A DNA stretch of 64,000 nt from Gillisella terrae (GTDB lineage Bacteria; Pseudomonadota; Alphaproteobacteria; Rhizobiales; Rhizobiaceae), in the NCBI RefSeq assembly GCF_004801395.1, contig NZ_SSOA01000005.1, positions 124,001 through 188,000 on the forward strand, written 5' to 3'. Below the pieces are notes generated by a model that was not told the DNA's origin, searched no databases, and worked only from the letters and a program-made list of their open reading frames with translations. Both the position numbers and the translations under genes were made by a program. Each line of letters opens with the position of its first letter. Position 1 is the stretch's first letter. Of the stretch, positions 17,714 through 24,109 are shown piece by piece.

Positions 17714-18304
17714 ATGCATACTCAACGCCTGATGACATCGCTTCCCAAAATAGGGACCCAGCTTCATTTCCCCCTGGCGGATATGCCAGCACCCGTGGCC
17801 TATGCAACATTCAGAATAATTCGTGACTGCAATCAGGCGTTCGCGGATCTTTTTGAACGGACGCGAGAAGACATAATCAATCGGAGCTTTGCTCGGCTCT
17901 ATCCGCAGGTATCAGATTTCAAACGTATCGGCGAAATGTGGGGCGCCAATATGGCGGGCAGTAAAACCTACTACGATGAGCGCATCATGAAAACCGCCAC
18001 CGGTCGTCGGTTCTGGTGTGCGGTGAGCGGTCGAAGCAGAACGCCTGACGATCCGTTTGCTGAGGCTGTATATTTCTTCCAGCCGCTTGGGCGACCCGTC
18101 GACGGCGAACGAAATATTCTCAGCCAGCGACTCCAGCAAATCATGAGCCTCGTTGCGCGCGGTAAGAAAAATCACGAGATAGCCGACGAGATTGGCCTAT
18201 CTGTTCGCACCGTAGAGGCACATCGGGCGCGTCTGATGCGAAAAGTGGGTGCCAAAAACGGCGGGGAACTTGTTGCGTGGTTTTTGAGTCTTCCTTCGTC
18301 CTGA
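17714..18304 (+). CDS. PAS-LuxR transcriptional regulator
   Basis: The 196-residue protein has a PAS-like sensor (about residues 25-120, CNQAFADLFERTREDIINRS) and a C-terminal LuxR/GerE helix-turn-helix (LVARGKKNHEIADEIGLSVRTVEAHRARLMRKVGAK, split here only by its length). It has no receiver domain or autoinducer-binding domain. It starts 91 bp from the divergent CoA-transferase pair and is the best candidate for their regulator. The last few codons overlap a transposase remnant on the other strand, so its extreme C-terminus may have been altered by an insertion. Confidence 0.82.
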   Translation: MHTQRLMTSLPKIGTQLHFPLADMPAPVAYATFRIIRDCNQAFADLFERTREDIINRSFARLYPQVSDFKRIGEMWGANMAGSKTYYDERIMKTATGRRFWCAVSGRSRTPDDPFAEAVYFFQPLGRPVDGERNILSQRLQQIMSLVARGKKNHEIADEIGLSVRTVEAHRARLMRKVGAKNGGELVAWFLSLPSS

Positions 18305-18570
18305 GAGGGATGGGAAGCAATAGCGAGAGCTTTCACTTTGATATCCTTGGCAAGCAGACAGACCTGGCTGGCCAAGCATCCTTCTTCGCCACCCGGAACA
18401 CCGAATGCTTCTCGGAAATAAAAGGCTATCGGCCCGCCGTGACGCTTCAGAAACACCGCTAGTGCCTCGAAACAAGTGAAGGCACTCTCGGCCTGACTGA
18501 TCTCTCTATCATTCATTCGAGCGATGATGTGTCGTGCGTCCAAACTCAACGGCATAAAAGAGCGGGCCAT
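18283..18570 (-). pseudogene. Remnant of an ISNCY-type (IS1202-like) transposase
   Basis: Reading leftward gives ESAFTCFEALAVFLKRHGGP then IAFY; a one-base shift then gives SEKHSVFRVAKKDAW, and the first frame resumes as IASHPSQDEGRLKN. These match in order the catalytic core segments of ISNCY transposases (FEAL..YL..HG.P.AFYSDKHSVFRV, then ..N.PQAKGRVER). The frame changes and missing middle show it is dead. Ends are uncertain. Confidence 0.6.
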
Positions 18571-18629
18571 TCCATCCTTCTGAAATCATGGCCATTATTG
18601 TCTTCGTTGCATTTCAAAATGGAATCTAC

Positions 18630-18767
18630 CCGCCTAATCTCACGAAAGATCGTAGAGCGATGTCGGCCAAGCTTCTCGGCAATCACTTCGACACTTAGCC
18701 CAGCCGTTCTCCAGCGTGCAATCTTGCGGCGTTCATCAAGGTCAATGTGGGGGTAGGTGCGTTCCAT
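18630..18767 (-). pseudogene. N-terminal fragment of an IS30-family transposase
   Basis: The first 46 codons from 18767 read MERTYPHIDLDERRKIARWR then a helix-turn-helix ending GRHRSTIFREIRR. This is the conserved start of IS30-type transposases. Homology stops abruptly after REIRR, where the reading runs into unrelated sequence next to the ISNCY remnant, so only the DNA-binding end survives. Confidence 0.75.
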
Positions 18768-18984
18768 TGCATTCTCCTTGCGAGTGACAACCCATTGGTA
18801 TCATTTGCAAGTCGCACTTGATTCTTGAACCTACCCGTGTGAACAAGAAATGCGGTAAGGAAGATTATGGAACCTGGGCTTATCCTGTGAATTGACCAAA
18901 GATCGAACCTATCCATGTCCACAGTTATGTCTTCAACGCTCCGCGTTCTGGACTTGGACTTGCCCCTAAAAAGTAGAGAGCGGA

Positions 18985-19535
18985 AGTTTAGAGGGGGAAG
19001 TCGGATGCTGCAAGGTCTCTTGAGACGAGAAGGTTTGGAAACCGGGCGGCTGCACGTCGCCCCGCTGATGAAGAAGATTCACATCGAAGCGATCTAACGT
19101 CGCCCCAACACGTCGAAGCCCGCGGCAGGGCATAAGCTTATTCCTATTTTCTGCGCAAGCTGGCTGAGACTAGACCCAACCAGGTGTGGGCCATGTACAT
19201 GACCTACATCCCGATGGCACGTGGCTTCGTCTATATCTGCGCCGTCGTCGACGGGTTCAGCTGTCGGATTCTATCTTGGCGGCTATCGATCACCATCGAG
19301 GCGGTCGAGGAGGCACTTGCCCGCTTCGGAAAGCCCGACATCTTCAACTCCGACCAGGGTTCGCAGTTCACCTCCATCGACTTCACTGGTGTGCGGAAGA
19401 AGGCCGAGATTGCCATCTCGATGGTGACAATGATGCTTGGCGGGACAACGTCTTCGTTGAGCGACTGTGGCGGTCGATGAAATACGAGGAGGTCTATCTC
19501 CACGTGCTGACACCGATGATGGTGGCGGCATAATC
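18985..19535 (+). pseudogene. Broken IS3-family transposase (orfB type)
   Basis: Pieces of an IS3 OrfB follow each other: GSRMLQGLLRREGLETGRLH, LMKKIHIEAI-stop-RRPNTSKPAAGHK, a frameshift, then the DDE core with MTYIPMARGFVY, FNSDQGSQFTS and, after another shift near 19430, RDNVFVERLWRSMKYEEVYL. There is an in-frame stop near 19096. The first catalytic Asp of the usual WAMDITYIP is a Tyr here (WAMYMTYIP), and a short segment is missing after LSWRLSIT. The element cannot be active. Confidence 0.8.
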
Positions 19536-19609
19536 GAGGCGGCAATCCACTTCGCAAAACGCCCGAAACTGTTCAAACAAACCGAACCAGCTCTGAAGCC
19601 CATTCGTCG

Positions 19610-19683
19610 CGACGGCGCTGTAACACTTTAAATTTTCTGCATAATTCCTTAAATCGATGCCGATTTAAGGAATTATGCAGTAG
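19610..19683. repeat. Dispersed palindromic repeat, family A, partial
   Basis: Half of the GGCGCTGTAA hairpin abuts the IS3 remnant and is followed by the intact CTGCATAATTCCTTAAATCG / CGATTTAAGGAATTATGCAG palindrome. The missing left half suggests truncation by the IS event. Confidence 0.85.
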
Positions 19684-19729
19684 GGAATTGTGCCGTAATT
19701 TCGGAGCAATGGTAGCCAGCACAATGAGA

Positions 19730-19776
19730 GATCAAGCGGGTCACTGAGCGCGCAGCAAACTGCAACCCGCTTGATC
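19730..19776. other. Long-arm inverted repeat downstream of the first Nif11 precursor
   Basis: Perfect 12-bp arms GATCAAGCGGGT / ACCCGCTTGATC flank a 23-bp loop, about 105 bp beyond the precursor stop on the minus strand. There is no clear T-run, so it is not a textbook terminator; it could be an RNA stem, a processing site or an old insertion end. I see nothing else between 19684 and 19880. Confidence 0.5.
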
Positions 19777-19880
19777 GTGTGTGAGGGAAACGTGGTTACC
19801 AAGTTAAGAAATTCTATATGATATTGAAAGTCTTACCGTGGATTTCATCGCCGGCAGTCGAGCTGAGACGTAAAAGATTT

Positions 19881-20162
19881 TCAGCTAAGCTTGTGGTGTG
19901 AGTCGAAGAACGTTCTGTTCTTGGGCGGTAGAGGAAATCCTCCGGCGACAAGATCAAGGTCGCTATCCGACAATTCATGTTCACCCGCAGCAAGAGCAGC
20001 CAGTTCAGCGGCAACCTCTTCTTCTGTGAACTGAAATCCCTCTCTGGCAGCGAGGGTAACCAGGGCAGCAGGCCCCTCCTGCACCGCCTGCTCCGCCTCT
20101 TGTTTAAGGGCGGGTTCATTCTGCACCTTATTGTAAAATGCTTTCATCGCTTCCATGCTCAT
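19881..20162 (-). CDS. Nif11-leader (NHLP) RiPP precursor peptide 1
   Basis: The 93-residue peptide has a Nif11-like leader (SMEAMKAFYNKVQNEPALKQ to about residue 55), then an acidic linker ending in the double-glycine cleavage motif LDLVAGG (residues 69-75). The predicted core is 18 residues, FPLPPKNRTFFDSHHKLS, with two lysines, one arginine and no cysteine. AGAGG lies 7 bp before the ATG. Nif11-leader peptides are matured by various enzymes, cleaved by C39 peptidases and exported by NHLP transporters, which are encoded a few kb away. The core has no lanthipeptide-type Cys, so acylation or another side-chain change is more likely. The modification is unknown. Confidence 0.85.
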   Translation of the reverse strand: MSMEAMKAFYNKVQNEPALKQEAEQAVQEGPAALVTLAAREGFQFTEEEVAAELAALAAGEHELSDSDLDLVAGGFPLPPKNRTFFDSHHKLS

Positions 20163-20220
20163 GAGATGACCTCTTTCTCGTGTGTTATAGAAAACTGTCC
20201 AGAAAATTCGTATTGTCCCG

Positions 20221-20339
20221 GAGTGTGTCAGGCTAAAAGTCTGAAAGGTTCAGATTGAACCAGACAAACTCTGGATTCCTTTGTTTTCGTTTGTCTTTTT
20301 CGGAAGATCTGAATTCCATTTTTCCCTGACAAACTCTAA
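20221..20339. repeat. Dispersed repeat, family B, full copy between the two precursor genes
   Basis: The element has the TCAGATTGAACCAGACAAACTC hairpin arm and ends TTTTTCCCTGACAAACTCTA. It lies between the two Nif11 precursor genes and contains internal inverted repeats that could attenuate transcription between them. Confidence 0.8.
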
Positions 20340-20348
20340 ATGGCAGTG

Positions 20349-20630
20349 TTAAAATCGAGTAATCGGTGAGCCCACTAAAGATTTCCGGCACTCTTGAGAG
20401 CCACCACCTGCAACAAGATCGAGATCTGTGTCGCAGAGTTCTCCCTCTTCCAGTTCGGTGCCATGGGACAGCGCGTGCAACAGTTCCTCTTCGGAAAAGT
20501 CGAACCCCTCCAGTTTAGCCAGTAGAACGAGAGATTCAGGAGAATCCTTGAGCGATCGGGTTGCGCGGATCTCCAGTTCCGGGTTGGCGCGTACGTGATC
20601 GTAAAACTGGGTCAATGCTGAAGTACTCAT
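20349..20630 (-). CDS. Nif11-leader (NHLP) RiPP precursor peptide 2
   Basis: This 93-residue peptide is a paralogue of precursor 1: Nif11-like leader (ALTQFYDHVRANPELEIRAT), acidic linker, and cleavage motif LDLVAGG at residues 70-76. The predicted core is 17 residues, GSQECRKSLVGSPITRF, with one lysine, two arginines, one cysteine and no acid-rich region. Leaders are alike while cores differ almost completely, the usual picture for a RiPP family. The ATG overlaps the stop of the GNAT gene by four bases (ATGA), so enzyme and precursor are translationally coupled. Confidence 0.87.
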   Translation of the reverse strand: MSTSALTQFYDHVRANPELEIRATRSLKDSPESLVLLAKLEGFDFSEEELLHALSHGTELEEGELCDTDLDLVAGGGSQECRKSLVGSPITRF

Positions 20631-21679
20631 TTGGCTCTCCTGAGATTTCCAATATCGACTGCATCATCCGATGACAGAGTTGGTGTGACTGGTGTCACAG
20701 ATTGTGTGGCGCATAACGAAATTTCAAACCGGTCTGCTATCGGTGCAAACCGACGACGGGTCAGTGCCACCATGCGAGGAAGGTTTTGATTGGTGTAATA
20801 GATGGCGACAGACTCTGGTCCGAACAGCTGTGCCTGCTTTTGATAGCACTGAAAATAAGCCCGGATCATCACGCCGCTGTGCCAGTAGGCCGGGTCCAGA
20901 TAGGCCTCGAGATAGCGAACCATGGGCGTTTCTGTCTGAGACACGGCATGCGCGCCCCGGTACGTTTCTTCTCGGATTGCCAAAAGCCAGCCAACCAACA
21001 GACCTTGACGGCGAATAATCAAACTCAGGTCATGGTCGTATGGCAGCGCGGGGTTCAGCGGGCCAAACATATCGATGAAATCTGGCCTTGCACAATAGGC
21101 GTTCACGGCAAGCCTGTCATCTGATGTCAGCGTGACAGGGTCAAATGTATATGCACTCAACTCAGCCAAACGTCCCCTGATACCGGGCCATTGACCGACT
21201 GCCTCAACCATCGCTCCAACGCGCCCTGTGACGATAAATCCATCTTCTTTCGGGCTTGACCAACCGGTCTTTGCAAGCAGGGCCGCCAGACCATCTCTGC
21301 TTTTGAGAGTACTTGGATAATTGACCCGCAGTTTCACCGCACCCTGTAGGGCAGCCTGCCTTTGCCATTCCAGCAACAACCCACGCCCTATATTCTGACG
21401 ACGCATCGGCAATGCGACGGCGATGGAAAACAAGTCTGCGAGATTGCCGGGTTTGAGTTCCCCAATTGCCAAGCCTACGGGACGTCCCATGCAGATCGCC
21501 CCAACCGCAATGATGCCGTTGGGCAAGGCGTTTAGCCAAGGGCGTAAGCGTGAAAAAGTCAGACCGGCAAACAGCGCTGCATTGTTTTTTAGCAGTACAA
21601 ACAATGTGTCTGATGCAGGCGAAATATCCGCATGTTGCAAAGTAGGCTGTGCTGTCCCATCTCTCTCAGTTGCCAACAT
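20627..21679 (-). CDS. GNAT-family acyltransferase, candidate precursor-modifying enzyme
   Basis: The 350-residue protein contains a GNAT fold with the acyl-CoA pyrophosphate loop PMRRQNIGRG at residues 91-100, after the strand LFSIAVAL. The C-terminal half (about 195-325) looks like a second, degenerate GNAT-like domain with YDHDLSLIIRRQGLLVGWLL. I chose the ATG at 21679 since the upstream in-frame codons lie within a family A repeat and GCCGGGGAA precedes this ATG. Its four-base overlap with a Nif11 precursor strongly suggests it acts on that peptide. GNAT enzymes that attach fatty acyl groups to side chains of Nif11-leader peptides are known (selidamides); acetylation or a resistance role are alternatives. 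Confidence 0.75.
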   Translation of the reverse strand: MLATERDGTAQPTLQHADISPASDTLFVLLKNNAALFAGLTFSRLRPWLNALPNGIIAVGAICMGRPVGLAIGELKPGNLADLFSIAVALPMRRQNIGRGLLLEWQRQAALQGAVKLRVNYPSTLKSRDGLAALLAKTGWSSPKEDGFIVTGRVGAMVEAVGQWPGIRGRLAELSAYTFDPVTLTSDDRLAVNAYCARPDFIDMFGPLNPALPYDHDLSLIIRRQGLLVGWLLAIREETYRGAHAVSQTETPMVRYLEAYLDPAYWHSGVMIRAYFQCYQKQAQLFGPESVAIYYTNQNLPRMVALTRRRFAPIADRFEISLCATQSVTPVTPTLSSDDAVDIGNLRRAK

Positions 21680-21702
21680 TTCCCCGGCCCTTGCCAACGT
21701 AG

Positions 21703-21806
21703 TACAGCGCCGTGCGCCATATATGGCGCACAAAACGACGCTGTAACACTTTCAATCTACGGCATAATTCCTTAAGTCGATTCCGATTTAAGGAATTATG
21801 CGGTAA
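21703..21806. repeat. Dispersed palindromic repeat, family A, full copy upstream of the GNAT gene
   Basis: TACAGCGCCGTGCGCCATAT / ATATGGCGCAC with a small insertion, then GACGCTGTAA, then the complete CATAATTCCTTAAGTCG / CGATTTAAGGAATTATG palindrome. The GNAT promoter must lie within or beyond it. From 21807 to 22080 I see no supported gene. Confidence 0.9.
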
Positions 21807-22080
21807 GCGTTCTTTGCAGGGTACGTGTCCGAAGAAAAGGGGCGATTGCTGACTTGGGACGATATCGGACCAGATTGGGATGAGATGTTGGTGACGCCCC
21901 TCCACAACAACCTGCACCTTGGAATTTTTCAGAGAAAGGCGAAACCGGCTTTCCGAAAAGGTAAATTAAAACAAAGCTATCGACAGCCTGTTTGGCGCTA
22001 TTTGCACCCGCCACTCTTGCCGCCCGTGCGATCACGCCTTTGCGACGTCGTGCGAAACCGAGGCTTGGGGGAGGCCGATG

Positions 22081-23121
22081 TCACGACCCGGTGCTGGCCT
22101 TCAACTTATCAAGCCAAGCCTGCATCCAGTTGTCTTCGCTGTCATTGAGGTCGTTTTTCGTTCGAATACCGGCTTCAACATTGCGGATAGCTTCACTGGG
22201 ACGAATACCGAAATGCTGCTGAAAAGCCCGCGAAAAGGCATTTTCACTGGCAAACCCGGTGGAATAGGCCAGTTTGGCAACTGCGCCACGCGACGTGCCC
22301 ACGGAGGCAAGCTTCAGATGGGCCAGTTTAAGCCGACGTTCGCGGATATAATCTGCAATGCCTCCAAGCGGTTCGAACAGGCGGTAAAGCGCCGAGCGCG
22401 AAAGAGCAAACTGCCGCATGATCATGTCCAGAGACAGGGCGGGATTGGTCAAATTGCGCTCAATATAGGCCTGTATCGTTTGCAAATTGGCGTCCAACAG
22501 GATGCCGCGCTCTGCGGCTACAGCTGCCGAAAACCCGCTGGACACCAGCACAGACGCCACTTCGGCTGCAAGTTTGCTATCTGGCCCCGTCAGTTGCGGC
22601 GCAATTTTTGCCATGGACATCATGTGCTCGCCCAGCAAAATGCCAAGAGCCGAGGAGCCCTGCACTCTTGCGCCGTGCAATTCATCAATCGTCTTGGGCA
22701 TCAGCCGGATCATGGAACGCGGCAGAATCAGGCTGACAATGTCCATGTCCGTTGTTTGACTTCGCATGGGACGGCTAAGATCGAAGCAAACAATATCACC
22801 CGCGACGCCTTTGGAAAGGCCGCCATCCGCATTATAGGCACACTCACCTTTGACATACAGCTGCACGAGAAGGTGATCTACGCCACCGGCCGCAACCAGT
22901 TCGTTCGAGCGGTGAAACCGCTGTGCGCTGGCCGATGTCTTGCCGATCAGGAATGGTCCAATATTGTAGCTTTCCAAATCAGCTTTGAAACCGTCCAGCT
23001 CATCTGTGGCAGGTACAGCATCAAACAGGCTGGACACTCCTGCCCGCCAATATTCGTAGTTTTCTTCACGCCCCAACTGTGAAGAGTCCAAAATTTGCCG
23101 TTCAACATGCTCTGTTGTCAC
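22081..23121 (-). CDS. AraC-family transcriptional regulator
   Basis: The 346-residue protein has an N-terminal AraC-binding-like sensor (about residues 50-180) and a C-terminal pair of helix-turn-helices (about 235-325: LSLDMIMRQFALSRSALYRL and YSTGFASENAFSRAFQQHFG, ending RPSEAIR). The reading begins with GTG at 23121 and no clear ribosome-binding site, so the true start may be internal. It lies between the precursor/GNAT genes and the export operon on the same strand; a role in their control is plausible but not shown. It is not the rhizobactin activator RhrA by position, which would follow rhbF outside the window. Confidence 0.85.
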   Translation of the reverse strand: MTTEHVERQILDSSQLGREENYEYWRAGVSSLFDAVPATDELDGFKADLESYNIGPFLIGKTSASAQRFHRSNELVAAGGVDHLLVQLYVKGECAYNADGGLSKGVAGDIVCFDLSRPMRSQTTDMDIVSLILPRSMIRLMPKTIDELHGARVQGSSALGILLGEHMMSMAKIAPQLTGPDSKLAAEVASVLVSSGFSAAVAAERGILLDANLQTIQAYIERNLTNPALSLDMIMRQFALSRSALYRLFEPLGGIADYIRERRLKLAHLKLASVGTSRGAVAKLAYSTGFASENAFSRAFQQHFGIRPSEAIRNVEAGIRTKNDLNDSEDNWMQAWLDKLKASTGS

Positions 23122-23207
23122 GTCACATCACTCGCATCGCTGAATACCCGCCCATACCCCATTAGGTCATTATTTCATGACACGAACGACGATTTCCGAA
23201 GCGCGTG

Positions 23208-23567
23208 TCAAAAAACTGTCGCAGACCGAACCACCCCCGTGGCCAAAAGAGATGCCCAGATCACCTTACAACCAATGTGCAAAATCTGATCTGTATGAAT
23301 TGAGATAAAACCCTTATTTTTCAAGCTGTCAATGGCGAAGTGAGCACCTGTCTCCAGCAGGCCAATCCATACACAACCGGTTGCAATCCCGGCCAATCCG
23401 CCGTGAATGACCGCGTGCGCGCCAAGCAGATAATACCATGGTACGCCAGCCACCGGTGTGCGCCAATTTTTGCCCCGCGCCATGAAATCATTCTGGAGAG
23501 GATAGTCACCCAGTGCATGGCCAAAAATCATCAAGCAAAACGCCAGAAATACCTCTGCCATCGTCAT
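23208..23567 (-). CDS. DUF3307 membrane protein
   Basis: The 119-residue protein has about three hydrophobic segments and the DUF3307 pattern: FGHALGDYPLQNDFMARGKN, then LLGAHAVIHGGLA, then LLETGAHFAIDSLKNKG and DQILHIGCKVIWA. Function of the family is unknown. It is the last gene of the eight-gene operon and overlaps the preceding gene by four bases (ATGA), which links it to the export system. Conserved His and Asp residues in membrane-adjacent positions suggest a catalytic or metal role, but that is speculation. Confidence 0.8.
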   Translation of the reverse strand: MTMAEVFLAFCLMIFGHALGDYPLQNDFMARGKNWRTPVAGVPWYYLLGAHAVIHGGLAGIATGCVWIGLLETGAHFAIDSLKNKGFISIHTDQILHIGCKVIWASLLATGVVRSATVF

Positions 23568-24109
23568 GCGAGCCCTTCCCCATGGCTGGAGAGACGTGCC
23601 AGAAGATGCTCGAAACGGGCACCTGCCAGGGAAATTGTGTCCAGAATACCATCGTCCAGCTCGTCTTCCATGACGGCGTCACCGGATAGGCCTCGTGTCG
23701 AATTCATGCGTTGAGTTGTGCTGCGCAGGCGGTCGGCAAGAAAGATCGCCAGCGCCTTGTAGAAACGCCCGCAAAAGCCGGAATTCTCCGTAAGCCGCTG
23801 CTGAAGGTCATGTTTATGAATGGCAAGAATCATAGCCCCGCCCATTGCCTCAACCGTTGCGGAAGGTGGTGCGCTGTCAACCAGTGACATTTCGCCCACC
23901 ACTTCGCCTCGCCCAAGCCGGGCCACTTCACCAACCCCTGCCACCATGACGGCGACCTCTCCGGAGAGCACAAAGAACAGCTCATCGACGGATTTGCCTT
24001 CATGAATGAGAATCTGGCGGGCATTGGCCGTAAACCGCCGCCCTTTTCGCGCCATCCATTCAATATCTTCGTCATCGAGTTGGCCTAGAATGTAAAGGAC
24101 TTTGCGCAT
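23564..24109 (-). CDS. Cyclic-nucleotide-binding-fold protein of the NHLP operon
   Basis: The 181-residue protein has one CRP-type cNMP-binding beta-roll (about residues 15-130) and no DNA-binding domain. The phosphate-binding cassette reads GEMSLVDSAPPSATVEA; the arginine that normally precedes the SAT segment and contacts the cyclic phosphate is a proline. It may therefore bind nothing, or a different ligand. Residues 130-181 are a polar tail. It overlaps the second ABC gene by one base (TAATG) and DUF3307 by four. An adenylate cyclase is encoded in the same operon, so a signalling role is inferred. Confidence 0.85.
   Translation of the reverse strand: MRKVLYILGQLDDEDIEWMARKGRRFTANARQILIHEGKSVDELFFVLSGEVAVMVAGVGEVARLGRGEVVGEMSLVDSAPPSATVEAMGGAMILAIHKHDLQQRLTENSGFCGRFYKALAIFLADRLRSTTQRMNSTRGLSGDAVMEDELDDGILDTISLAGARFEHLLARLSSHGEGLA

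Noticed and set aside
21825-22148. Open frame between the family A repeat and the AraC gene
   Set aside because: It overlaps the AraC gene end, has no clear ribosome-binding site and no family resemblance; it might be a remnant but I cannot support it.
22078-23082. 334-codon open frame opposite the AraC regulator
   Set aside because: Helix-turn-helix motifs are clear on the minus strand; the opposite reading is low in hydrophobic core pattern and has no recognisable motif.
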